From the NCBI RefSeq assembly GCF_030814115.1, contig NZ_JAUSUP010000001.1, forward strand, positions 620,001 through 684,000: a stretch of DNA of 64,000 bases. The letters are read 5' to 3'. Numbering within the stretch: position 1 is the stretch's first letter; each line of letters begins with the position of its first letter. The notes beneath the pieces were generated by a model, which was not told the DNA's origin, made no database searches, and was given only the letters and a program-made list of their open reading frames with translations. The position numbers and the translations under genes were made by a program. Below are positions 47,226 through 54,857 of this stretch, one piece after another. This DNA is from Alkalibacillus filiformis (GTDB lineage: Bacteria; Bacillota; Bacilli; Bacillales; Alkalibacillaceae).

Positions 47226-47251
47226 TTCAATAGTTAAAGAAGAGACTGACC
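47226..47251. repeat. Second island motif, copy 2
   Basis: TTCAATAGTTAAAGAAGAGACTGACC matches 45751-45775 at 22 of 26 positions. It is followed by TTATTGAACAATCGC, which carries a GAACAA run like the first island motif. Confidence 0.5.
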
Positions 47252-47284
47252 TTATTGAACAATCGCTACCCATTAGCACAATAT

Positions 47285-47623
47285 CTATTCCACAATCTCA
47301 ACCTTCTCAGCAGTTCCGCCTTGGGGTTCGGTATCGTAAAATTCATCTGGTGCCCAAACTATTACTTTATCTCCTATTTTAAATTCAGCCAATTTATCTT
47401 TTTCAAATGAAAATGAATACAATAATGCGCTATCATACTTTTCATATGCTTCTTCAACTGTTAGTCCTTGATTTACTTCAACGAATTCTTCAACGAATAG
47501 GAAACTAGAATCACTTTCACCACCGATAACAGTTCCTTCAAGCTTAACTGTTTCGTCTAGTTTCTCCAACTTTTCAGAACCTGAACACCCTAATAAAGCA
47601 AAAACTAATATGAATAAAAACAT
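47285..47623 (-). CDS. Small lipoprotein, DUF3221-like
   Basis: The precursor has a short signal with lipobox ALLGC followed by a beta-rich domain: VKLEGTVIGGESDSSFLFVEE, then KIGDKVIVWAPDEFYDTEP and AEKVEIVE at the end. This start-to-end pattern is that of DUF3221 secreted proteins. The ATG at 47623 gives 112 residues but lacks both the usual basic n-region and a near ribosome site. An in-frame ATT at 47644 adds IKRLIFT and lies ten bases after GGAGG, so an ATT start is possible. Confidence 0.72.
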   Translation of the reverse strand: MFLFILVFALLGCSGSEKLEKLDETVKLEGTVIGGESDSSFLFVEEFVEVNQGLTVEEAYEKYDSALLYSFSFEKDKLAEFKIGDKVIVWAPDEFYDTEPQGGTAEKVEIVE

Positions 47624-47710
47624 AGTGAAAATTAGTCTTTTAATAAAATAATAACCTCCCTCTTTTTAGATAAGACGATGTTGCTTTGGTAAAAGTTACT
47701 GTTTTTTTGA

Positions 47711-47736
47711 CTAAATGCTTCGTTAGTTCAAGAGTG
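47711..47736. repeat. Island repeat copy
   Basis: ATGCTTCGTTAGTTCAAGAGTG follows the family pattern and most resembles the copy at 45325-45351. Confidence 0.45.
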
Positions 47737-47774
47737 ATATTCTATCGCCCCCTGTTAATGGCATATGGGTATTG

Positions 47775-48221
47775 CTACTCTTCGTAAACTTTAACAAATA
47801 CAGAACCGTGCAGATTGTCGCCTACATAAGCATCTAATTTCCACATACCACTTTTGGGTAGAGACATGTTTGAAGGCATATGCTTATCAGCACCATTATT
47901 TGCGCTTCCTAATGTCTGCCCTTCTATTAGAGTAATGGTTTTATCATTTAATTCATGAGTAGCATTAACCGTCACCTCTCTAACATCAAATTCATCCTCG
48001 TCTCCCCAAAAGTGCCACATATATTTATTTGCCTCACCGGCATAAAACCTTGTAACTTCATCATCGTAAATAAAACCTAATCTGTCCTCTATACCAAGCA
48101 TCGTATAACCGTTCGATTCAAACATTTCACTTTCTTTCCAATTTTCTTCCTGAGTACATCCAGCCAGAAAGAAAGAAAAAAGCAACAACAAAGAAACTAA
48201 TAAAAGATAAGTTTTTTTCAT
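47775..48221 (-). CDS. Lipoprotein, DUF4871-like
   Basis: The 148-residue precursor has the signal KKTYLLLVSLLLLFSFFLAGC with lipobox LAGC. The mature part has the aromatic stretch KYMWHFWGDEDEF near residue 67 and a final strand pattern MPSNMSLPKSGMWKLDAYVG, which I recall from DUF4871 lipoproteins of bacilli (tentative). No catalytic motif was recognised. It is part of the run of secreted proteins on the minus strand and is followed by the usual gap motif. Confidence 0.7.
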   Translation of the reverse strand: MKKTYLLLVSLLLLFSFFLAGCTQEENWKESEMFESNGYTMLGIEDRLGFIYDDEVTRFYAGEANKYMWHFWGDEDEFDVREVTVNATHELNDKTITLIEGQTLGSANNGADKHMPSNMSLPKSGMWKLDAYVGDNLHGSVFVKVYEE

Positions 48222-48262
48222 ATATAATCCTCCATTCTAATAATCACCTTTTCTCCAATAAT

Positions 48263-48325
48263 TTGCTGCCTTAGTGATCAACAGAAAAACGCTCTCTGAT
48301 ACATTATGGCCCTATAGTTTAAGTA
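48263..48325. repeat. Island repeat copy with two half-sites
   Basis: TTGCTGCCTTAGTGATCAACAG, then about 25 bases, then GGCCCTATAGTTTAAGTAC. This aligns end to end with 44453-44515 (CTGCTCACGTTAGTTGATC, AACAC, then GCCCTTTAGTTGAATAC), so the repeat unit is about 63 bases with a conserved left and right part. Confidence 0.55.
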
Positions 48326-48353
48326 CTTTAACTCACAGGTTGAAACATAAATA

Positions 48354-48701
48354 TCAATTCTCGACAAGTTCTAACTTTTCCAACTCCACCTGATTTTGCC
48401 CCTCACTATCTTTAGGCATCCAGGAAACCGATACTTCTAATCCCCTTTCCAAGTCTTCGAATTGAATAGCTTCCTCTGATCGATTAAGCATTTCGCTATT
48501 CTCGGTAACGCGCAAATTGACTTGCTTTGTTTCACCCTCAACAATTATTTCCTGATCAGTGTGATTTACATCCGTAACAACACCCCTTAATACAGAATGT
48601 TGAAGCGTATCAGAAGTAGATTCCATCGTATTAGAATAACCACAAGCGCTCAGTGGTAGAGATATACTTAAAAACAAAAGAGAAATAAGCTTTAATTTCA
48701 T
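48354..48701 (-). CDS. Small lipoprotein with OB-like beta domain
   Basis: The 115-residue precursor has a signal ending PLSACG with a lipobox. The mature part reads RGVVTDVNHTDQEIIVEGE, then EDLERGLEVSVSWMPKDSEG and VELEKLELVEN, a small beta barrel similar in outline to DUF3221 proteins. It may be a distant relative of the other two in the island (inference). The ATG at 48701 has GGAGGA seven bases upstream; a frame starting 27 bases earlier would overlap that site. Confidence 0.68.
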   Translation of the reverse strand: MKLKLISLLFLSISLPLSACGYSNTMESTSDTLQHSVLRGVVTDVNHTDQEIIVEGETKQVNLRVTENSEMLNRSEEAIQFEDLERGLEVSVSWMPKDSEGQNQVELEKLELVEN

Positions 48702-49005
48702 TTTTATCTCCTCCAAATTTAATAACATTTGATATATTCAGCCACAATTTATTAGCCCTTTATCTAACCGAATATATTGAATTTGAATTGTGATTCTAAC
48801 TCACCTACCCTGTTTGTTCAGTTGATCAACGTAAAATAAAATCTCGTAAATAGAATTAGATATTTTTCAATCCACGCTTTAAAATATGGTCAATTAAAAA
48901 CAATTGTTTTCTATAATCTGTTTAACAGTGTCTGACCAAACATATAGTAGTAATACCAATCTATCAATTCTATAAAAATTGTACCTTCTTATTTGGCTAA
49001 TCTTC
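48702..49005. other. Intergenic stretch with island repeat, no gene recognised
   Basis: The 304 bases hold the ribosome site of the lipoprotein gene on the left and, at 48811-48850, a motif copy containing the perfect palindrome GTTGATCAAC (48821-48830). The rest is AT-rich. A minus-strand stretch reading IELIDWYYYYMFGQTLLNRL exists near 48910-48970 but has stops on both sides and no start, so it is not called. Confidence 0.5.
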
Positions 49006-49533
49006 TTAGTTAGTCCAATCTCTCTTTTTCTTTTTAAATATAGATCCAATACAGACACTTAATACTTGAACCAAAAAAAGAAATATTCCATTCATCATAT
49101 AATAATGTAATCCATGACGGGTGTACGCTGGTAAAGGATATCGTTCTGTTACTGGAGGGAAAAATCCCCTGAAAAAGTCAGCATTATTGTAAAACTCGAT
49201 CAAATACCAAGAACAAATAACAAAAGATATACCACATGTTATTAAAATAAAAAATGAGTTTTTAATTATGCCATTTGGATAAGCTCTATAAATATAAAAA
49301 GCTATTCCTATTGATAAAAACAAATATAGAACAATGATTAAAAAGTTAAAGTATATAATGACATCTACATACGGGGGACCTCCATACGAGTGTAAACGAA
49401 CATCTAATAGAAAGAATAAAATCCAGTACATTGCCATTGCAGTAATAAAAGACATTATTACAAGCACCAGCCCCGATGAGAAACCGATAATAGACTTTTT
49501 CAAATAATCACTTACTAGTAATGCCTTATTCAC
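49006..49533 (-). CDS. Four-helix membrane protein, unknown
   Basis: The 175-residue protein has membrane segments at about 14-40, 58-80, 90-112 and 148-166 and a basic C-terminus (FKKKKRDW). A loop between the third and fourth segments is rich in aromatic residues and proline (FFRGFFPPVTERYPLPAY) and probably lies outside. No family was recognised. A GTG at 49533 is preferred to the TTG just before it because GGAGG is six bases upstream. Confidence 0.6.
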   Translation of the reverse strand: MNKALLVSDYLKKSIIGFSSGLVLVIMSFITAMAMYWILFFLLDVRLHSYGGPPYVDVIIYFNFLIIVLYLFLSIGIAFYIYRAYPNGIIKNSFFILITCGISFVICSWYLIEFYNNADFFRGFFPPVTERYPLPAYTRHGLHYYMMNGIFLFLVQVLSVCIGSIFKKKKRDWTN

Positions 49534-49675
49534 CAAACCCCTCCTAACATAATAGATAAAGTATATTTTTTAAAAAGGATGGCGTACATAATCTAGTTCG
49601 TTTAATTTTCTAGTCTGAGTGCTAAATTAATCAATTCCACAAATATCCCCATTCAAATTAGCTACTTGTATTCAT

Positions 49676-50542
49676 TTACACAATTATGTCTTGACCGTTA
49701 CTTTCTAGTTCTAAAAGCACTTGATTAATTTCATTAGAAAAACTTGTGTCTTTCCAAAGAGTAACAGCTTTTCGTTCTCCGTACTTTTCTATTAAACGTT
49801 CTAAAACAGCATAGCCTATATAGTAAGCTAAGCGTGTATATCGAAAATGCGTTCCCCCATTGATTGAAAACCATTCACGAAAAACCTCAGTTGGTGACTG
49901 TTCATTTATGTCCTCAATAAAAGTAGATATAATCCTTGCTTGGTGATCTTTTGCAAATTCAAGCCATTCTTCCCCACTACCATCATACGTAAAATAAACA
50001 GATTCATCTGCGGTTGTGACTTGTTTTGAAAAGTAGGTTGCACAACCTTCTTGTAACAGCCAAGTAAACGGACTACCCCAATTTAAACTCCGCCAATTCA
50101 TTGCCTCTTGATCGGATAAAATATTATGTAAGGCATGGCCAAATTCGTGTGCAATAATCACTTTTAAGTGTTCATCTTCAGAAGAAAGCTTTTCTAAGCA
50201 AAACGTCACTTCAGGAATGATTTGGCGGTGCGTAAAAGCATTAGACCCAAACGCTCCAACGATAATATGTACATCCTTTGCAAATTCAACATCATACTTT
50301 TGCTCATAGGTTAACTGGATTTGTTTAATTAAACCCTCGACCTTATCATTCGACTCTTTAATGTCACTTAATGTCTCTGAGTACATTTGAATAGCTTTTT
50401 TAATTTTTTCGTCTACATTCTTACAGTGGTACAAAAAGTATTCTTTAAAGTGCAGTGAAAATTTTTCATGATATTGTCTTATAAAGTGTTCTGTTGGAGT
50501 GAAATTTTCCAAGAAATAAGGAACCGTATTATGAACCTTCAT
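49676..50542 (-). CDS. Zinc metallopeptidase-like protein (HEXXH gluzincin type)
   Basis: The 288-residue protein has no signal peptide. The zinc motif HEFGHALH gives His132, Glu133 and His136, and Glu165 in WLLQEGCATYFS is a good third ligand, as in gluzincins. A second conserved region RLAYYIGYAVLERLIEKYGE follows, as seen in DUF2268-like and aminopeptidase-type proteins. It would be a cytoplasmic peptidase; the substrate is unknown. GGAGGAG lies seven bases before the ATG at 50542. The gene is about 100 bases downstream of a lipoprotein gene. Confidence 0.78.
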   Translation of the reverse strand: MKVHNTVPYFLENFTPTEHFIRQYHEKFSLHFKEYFLYHCKNVDEKIKKAIQMYSETLSDIKESNDKVEGLIKQIQLTYEQKYDVEFAKDVHIIVGAFGSNAFTHRQIIPEVTFCLEKLSSEDEHLKVIIAHEFGHALHNILSDQEAMNWRSLNWGSPFTWLLQEGCATYFSKQVTTADESVYFTYDGSGEEWLEFAKDHQARIISTFIEDINEQSPTEVFREWFSINGGTHFRYTRLAYYIGYAVLERLIEKYGERKAVTLWKDTSFSNEINQVLLELESNGQDIIV

Positions 50543-50641
50543 AAGTTCATCTCCTCCTTTAAACTTCTCCAAAACTAAAAACAGTTATATATTTAAATAA
50601 AATAGACAGAGTAAAAAACATAAAATAGGTATATATCTTTA

Positions 50642-51163
50642 CTAAGGTCTATAATAAGTAGCAAAAGAATTAGCAATTTTAATTAGTTCTTCTACAGAAT
50701 ATAGTTCATTATCCTGTTCAGGAAGATAAACTATAATGTCGTAACTTAAGCCTGAATCATTCCAAGTTAAGATTTGTGAACTACCATTATAGAAATATTT
50801 TGCTTCTGTGCCATTACTCAATTCTAATTGTTGTTCGTTCGAACCTGTTCTATTTCCAAGCTCCGGCTCTATCTGAGTTATGACTATTTCTTCTTCCGAT
50901 GTACCAAGAAGTGAAATTTCTAGGTTAAAATCCAATGGTTCTAATTCACTTGATTTTTCAGGTAACTCTTCAGTTCTTTGGTCATAATGGAATAACTTCA
51001 CTCGTTCTACTTCATATGGCATATGAGTCGGAAGCTTAAATTCATATGGAAAATCATCAATACCTTCTATGTTTTGAGCATATGGATGTTCGTCATTCTG
51101 ATTACAAGCAGACAAATACAAAATAAAAAGTAATAAGATTAATGACATTCTTTTGTATTTCAT
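50642..51163 (-). CDS. Lipoprotein, unknown
   Basis: The 173-residue precursor begins KYKRMSLILLLFILYLSACN, a lipoprotein signal with lipobox LSAC. The mature part is acidic with LPTHMPYEVERVKLFHY near residue 47 and an aromatic end YSVEELIKIANSFATYYRP, which recalls the C-terminal part of DUF4367-type proteins that follow anti-sigma domains (tentative). TAGGAGGG lies six bases before the ATG at 51163. Confidence 0.68.
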   Translation of the reverse strand: MKYKRMSLILLLFILYLSACNQNDEHPYAQNIEGIDDFPYEFKLPTHMPYEVERVKLFHYDQRTEELPEKSSELEPLDFNLEISLLGTSEEEIVITQIEPELGNRTGSNEQQLELSNGTEAKYFYNGSSQILTWNDSGLSYDIIVYLPEQDNELYSVEELIKIANSFATYYRP

Positions 51164-51190
51164 AGGTACCCTCCTACGCTTACTCAACTA

Positions 51191-51222
51191 ACCAGCTCAC
51201 GTTAGTTGAACAACAATTTCTT
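51191..51222. repeat. Island repeat copy downstream of GNAT gene
   Basis: CCAGCTCACGTTAGTTGAAC then AACAATTTC is nearly identical over its first part to the copy at 44453 and, together with the last codons of the GNAT gene, to the fossil at 46631-46694. Confidence 0.55.
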
Positions 51223-51225
51223 TTC

Positions 51226-51678
51226 TTACAAATCTTGAGATAAGCGGATCATGTCCCTGCATTGAATACCGTTTTCAAAGATTTCTTCTGGGTAATGCCT
51301 AACAAAAAAGTCAATATCAACACCAACTATCCTAAAGCCACATTTCTGATAAAGAGCGAGTTGCCCTATGCTTGAATTTCCAGTTCCTATTTCAATTGTT
51401 TTGTAGCCTATTGCCTTTGCTTTCTTAATTGAAGCCATTACCAACCACTTTCCTATACCTTTACCGTGCTGGTCTTCAACAACTGCAACATTTACCAGTT
51501 CCACTGTTTCTGGCCTTGTTGGAAGTAACACAAACACCCCAACGATTTGCCTTTCAGCTTCTGCTATAAAGCATTCTCCCCTAGCTGTATATTCCTCAAT
51601 AATCTTCCTTGAAGGGTCAGCCAATAGCAACAATTCTATTGGAAGTTTCTCACCTTTATTAAGTTTCCTAATATTCAT
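51226..51678 (-). CDS. GNAT-family N-acetyltransferase (YvbK-like)
   Basis: The 150-residue protein is a single GNAT domain. The acetyl-CoA loop is VEDQHGKGIGKWLVM at about 67-81, with the preceding beta strand VELVNVAV and the later NSSIGQLALYQKCGF typical of the fold. It starts NIRKLNKGEKLPIELLLLADPS, which I recall from YvbK-type proteins. The substrate is unknown. A copy of its last ten codons survives 4.5 kb downstream after another gene. Confidence 0.82.
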   Translation of the reverse strand: MNIRKLNKGEKLPIELLLLADPSRKIIEEYTARGECFIAEAERQIVGVFVLLPTRPETVELVNVAVVEDQHGKGIGKWLVMASIKKAKAIGYKTIEIGTGNSSIGQLALYQKCGFRIVGVDIDFFVRHYPEEIFENGIQCRDMIRLSQDL

Positions 51679-51804
51679 CTTTACCTCGCTTATAATTTAT
51701 CGGTCTCTAGTGTTATCACGGTTCTAATAAAGGTCTGACTTTAATAACAACTATTAACCTTATATTTTCAATTTAATCAACGTTTTCCCGACAATGGTCA
51801 CCAT

Positions 51805-52275
51805 TTATTTCAATTGCTTTTCAAGACTATAATAAAGTTTTTGTTCAAAAATTCTCTCATCATATTTTTCAAAACCTAAAGGAACCCAGAAATCCAATGC
51901 ATTCTTATTCTTCGCATGAACAGCAATTTGGATAGACTTCACACCTTTATCCCTCATTAGATTTTCGTATAGAAAATAGGATTCTTTTGCATAACCTAAA
52001 CCTTGATACTCTTTGTCAATTAGAAGTAAGCTTAACCATGGCTTGTGGGCACGAGGGCTAAACATCCCGTATTCAATAATACCGATTGGCGTTTCATCTA
52101 AACTTATTAAATATCTATTTGTTTTTAACTCTGCCGTTTCTTCGTATTGACTTAATATATCGTTGTCTTCCAAGTGTCTTTTATCAAATGCAATATAGTT
52201 ATATTCAGGGTTACTATTAAATATTTTCTTTTCAATTCTTACCTGATCCATATGACTTTCAACAAATGTTAACAT
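51805..52275 (-). CDS. GNAT-family N-acetyltransferase (RimJ/RimL-like)
   Basis: The 156-residue protein has the GNAT motif LIDKEYQGLGYAKESYF at about 90-106 and the end pattern AVHAKNKNALDFWVPLGFEKYD. Two ATGs are adjacent (52278 and 52275) after AAGGAG; the second has the better spacing of seven bases. It follows the phosphotransferase-like gene by 20 bases and is probably translated from the same transcript. Substrate unknown. Confidence 0.8.
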   Translation of the reverse strand: MLTFVESHMDQVRIEKKIFNSNPEYNYIAFDKRHLEDNDILSQYEETAELKTNRYLISLDETPIGIIEYGMFSPRAHKPWLSLLLIDKEYQGLGYAKESYFLYENLMRDKGVKSIQIAVHAKNKNALDFWVPLGFEKYDERIFEQKLYYSLEKQLK

Positions 52276-52295
52276 CATTGTTCTCCTTCTCATTT

Positions 52296-53159
52296 TTACA
52301 GTAACCATTTTTTTAATCTCGCTAAATTTTCTTCTAGAAATAACGCATGTTCTTGATTTCCTCGACGTTTACACCACCCAATACTATTAAAAGCATCAGT
52401 AAATCGATAGAAAGGCAACACTTTTTCTAAGTCAATTAATGGTCTGATACTGTTATAACCTCTTTGATAAGCACTATATAGACTACTGTCATAACTTAAA
52501 AAGTCGCGATATAATTTGGAAAAGTCAACTTCTGTTGAACCAAACCTTACACTTTCAAAGTCGATCACTCCTGAAACTTGTTCATTATCAACAATTATAT
52601 TTGCTGGTCGAAAATCCATATGTATAAAGCTTGGCCCGTCGGATAAAGGGAGCTGCTGCTTCATTCGTTCAAACTTTTCAATTGCTTTCTGATATAATCG
52701 TTCATCCAATATGTACTTAGCATCTTCTGCAAAACTATAAAATTGTTGATCAATAAAATGAGACCAGTTTGGAAATTCATTTTTCATACCATTTAGTACT
52801 TGCTCTGAAGGCGGCTGAGTGGAATGCATTTTAGCATGAAGGACCCCAACTTGGAATGCTGTTGTTGGTTTAGCTGCAGATGTCAGTGGTTTTCCTTTAA
52901 GTTCAGATAACAAAAAAGCACCAGGACATTCCTCATCACCTGACCAATAATTGATCATTTCTGGAATGGATACTTTTCCTTTTAATATTTCATAAGCTTC
53001 TAACTCTCGCTGATACTTTAACTTTGTAAAAGGAATCTTCAAATAAACATTCTCACCATTAGACAAAGTACATTTATAAACTGTTGAACTATGGGAATCT
53101 TCAACTTCACTAGTTGCTAAGACGTCCAATTGAAATTGTTGAATAACACGTTTTAACAT
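52296..53159 (-). CDS. Aminoglycoside phosphotransferase-family kinase
   Basis: The 287-residue protein has the APH/choline-kinase fold: Lys41 in VYLKIPF, Glu52 in QRELEAYEIL, the Brenner motif HMDFRPANI (His180, Asp182, Asn187) and IDFES with metal Asp200. Such proteins phosphorylate many small molecules; there is no sign that it is an antibiotic resistance enzyme. GAGGGGG lies six bases before the ATG at 53159. It is transcribed with the acetyltransferase gene after it. Confidence 0.83.
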   Translation of the reverse strand: MLKRVIQQFQLDVLATSEVEDSHSSTVYKCTLSNGENVYLKIPFTKLKYQRELEAYEILKGKVSIPEMINYWSGDEECPGAFLLSELKGKPLTSAAKPTTAFQVGVLHAKMHSTQPPSEQVLNGMKNEFPNWSHFIDQQFYSFAEDAKYILDERLYQKAIEKFERMKQQLPLSDGPSFIHMDFRPANIIVDNEQVSGVIDFESVRFGSTEVDFSKLYRDFLSYDSSLYSAYQRGYNSIRPLIDLEKVLPFYRFTDAFNSIGWCKRRGNQEHALFLEENLARLKKWLL

Positions 53160-53221
53160 CGAACTCCCCCTCAATTTTTAAAGGCAATTATTTTTTTATT
53201 TTTGCAAATGTTGAAGTTTAA

Positions 53222-53393
53222 TCATAATGACGGTGGATGATCATTCATTGTATTAACAAGAATCACATAGATAAGTAAATTGGCAGGTGCAAAAATGAAT
53301 ATTAGTCTAAGATATTCCGAAATAATTAGCTATTCCTCCACAAACACCTGTTATAGACTTATCTGTTGAGGATTTTCTTAACTTATTTCTCAA
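53222..53393 (-). pseudogene. Remnant of a small PspC-domain membrane protein gene
   Basis: A TTG at 53393, seven bases after AGGAGGGG, begins RNKLRKSSTDKSITGVCGG, then IANYFGIS and a stop: the hallmark start of PspC-domain proteins. One frame over, the second half of the family continues as LRLIFIFAPANLLIYVILV and ends NTMNDHPPSL with a stop at 53222-53224. A deletion at about 53308-53312 therefore joined the halves out of frame. The intact gene would make a stress-related membrane protein of about 60 residues. It fills most of the 358-base gap between neighbouring genes. Confidence 0.8.
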
Positions 53394-53517
53394 ATAAATC
53401 CCCCTCCTAACTAATCCATCTTAAAATATAAGCACCCTAATACGTTATATATCTTAGGTCTTATTGAGAAAAGCGCCCATTAGTTAATTAGCTAAAAACA
53501 TCATGTAACTCATTTCA

Positions 53518-54090
53518 TTAAGATAACGCTTGAATACATGCTTCTCGAACACTCCATATATCGTCTATTTGAAATGGTCTCAACTCACCTTCTTGTAGCC
53601 AATTTTGTATGTATGAACGGTGGAATGTCTCTTTAAACTCACCAATTTGATTTGGTAGTATATTTTCTTCTTTTATAATTTGAAGGTTTGAATGACCTGA
53701 CTCACAAAACCTAGTAAAGTCATACCTTTCTTGCTTGTACTTTAAATAGCAATGAGCTTCTGGGATTGATCGAAGTCCAAACCGCTCTAACACACCACCT
53801 ATACCAGGTGTGTTAGCATCGTCCATTTCATAAATACCTGTATATAACTTAATACTCTGTACTCCTTGCTCGATGCATAACGCAGCAAGGAGTGCATGCT
53901 TCGTACTACACGTTCCTTTATTCTCTTTTAGCACGAGGTTATAATTTGAGCGATCACTATTTCTCCCATACGGTAACTTATGTACATACTTCACGACTTG
54001 ATGCAATTCATTAAGCCCTAAATCTAATACACTTTTTGAGATGTTACCGATTGGTTCAATACTAAAGTTCGGAAGCGAATGAACCTGCAC
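53518..54090 (-). CDS. Transglutaminase-like protein
   Basis: The 190-residue protein has the order expected for a transglutaminase/papain-like fold: Cys61 in NKGTCSTKHALLAALCIEQG, His113 in PEAHCYLKY and Asp124 in RYDFTRFC. It has no signal peptide. The true reaction is unknown; family members act as proteases, peptide amidases or cross-linking enzymes. GTG at 54090 is chosen because GGAGGG lies seven bases upstream; a frame from 54105 would start within the ribosome site. It directly follows the membrane protein gene at 54106. Confidence 0.72.
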   Translation of the reverse strand: MQVHSLPNFSIEPIGNISKSVLDLGLNELHQVVKYVHKLPYGRNSDRSNYNLVLKENKGTCSTKHALLAALCIEQGVQSIKLYTGIYEMDDANTPGIGGVLERFGLRSIPEAHCYLKYKQERYDFTRFCESGHSNLQIIKEENILPNQIGEFKETFHRSYIQNWLQEGELRPFQIDDIWSVREACIQALS

Positions 54091-54105
54091 CTTAACTCCC
54101 TCCAT

Positions 54106-54723
54106 CTATTGATGTTTTTTAATATAATTCTCAATCCACCCTATATCTACTGGTCCGTTAACAACTTCATATGGACCAGTGCCAACATCAAGCAGACGAT
54201 CTTCATAAATTGACGTCATGATGGCTGAACCTTCTTTATAAATCGTTATTCGAAACCCCTTCTCATTTGATACATCACTATCCCAGTCGCGATTCCTCAT
54301 CTTTTTAACTTGATATTGGCTTAAAAATTCACTAATTGCTTCAGCGTGCTCTTGTTCATCTGTTCTCCACTCTTGCTCGTGCCCTTCATGAACAACTAAT
54401 TCATGTAGTTCATCTTCATTATAGTTCATCACTTGATCTAAACTTTTCTCTCTATACTCATTATAAAAATACAAAGATATAATCAAAACGGGAGTTGCCA
54501 TTAACAGTAAGGTTAATGCCTTCCCCTTTGATGTAGCATACTTTATTAGCTTCTCTGTCACATATAAAGTCAATGGGATGATCACAATAAAATAAATCAA
54601 AATAGTGGCTAATCCAATTAACCAGCTAGGATGCGGTATCAACATAACTGCTGTTCTATAAATAAATGTATTTATAATTAAAAGCAAAACAAATAGTATC
54701 CATAACAACAGCTTGTTAACCAT
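54106..54723 (-). CDS. Membrane protein with extracytoplasmic or cytoplasmic tail domain, unknown
   Basis: The 205-residue protein has three membrane segments (about 4-26, 33-55, 71-86) followed by a hydrophilic domain of about 115 residues, rich in charged residues (VVHEGHEQEWRTDEQEHAEA), ending FRITIYKEGSAIMTSIYEDR and a strand-rich close. No family was recognised. GAGGTG lies six bases before the ATG. Its stop is followed within 16 bases by the start of the transglutaminase-like gene, so the two are probably expressed together. Confidence 0.68.
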   Translation of the reverse strand: MVNKLLLWILFVLLLIINTFIYRTAVMLIPHPSWLIGLATILIYFIVIIPLTLYVTEKLIKYATSKGKALTLLLMATPVLIISLYFYNEYREKSLDQVMNYNEDELHELVVHEGHEQEWRTDEQEHAEAISEFLSQYQVKKMRNRDWDSDVSNEKGFRITIYKEGSAIMTSIYEDRLLDVGTGPYEVVNGPVDIGWIENYIKKHQ

Positions 54724-54819
54724 TCAAAACACCTCTTCTTTCCAATTTATTCTAACATAAAATTCCAAGTGACACTTTATATTTTCAAAAAAATTCTAAA
54801 CAAAGACCCGTTAAAATAA

Positions 54820-54844
54820 CCGTTAACCTTTAATTAGTTAACGG
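54820..54844 (-). terminator. Likely terminator after niaR
   Basis: The perfect repeat CCGTTAAC / GTTAACGG with a nine-base loop lies 13 bases after the niaR stop. The minus-strand sequence after it (TTATTTTAA) is only moderately T-rich. Confidence 0.6.
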
Positions 54845-54857
54845 CTTAAAACACCTT

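Noticed and set aside
48910-48970. Short peptide IELIDWYYYYMFGQTLLNRL on the minus strand
   Set aside because: It lacks a start codon and ribosome site, has stops on both sides, and no family was recognised; AT-rich DNA can give such aromatic runs.
44001-51222. Integron attC sites as explanation for the island motif
   Set aside because: The paired core sites RYYYAAC and GTTRRRY are not present in the right arrangement (GTTAGTT fails at the third purine), and there is no integron integrase in the window.
52296-53159. Aminoglycoside resistance gene
   Set aside because: Only the general kinase fold motifs are visible; many such proteins phosphorylate other small molecules and nothing points to drug resistance.
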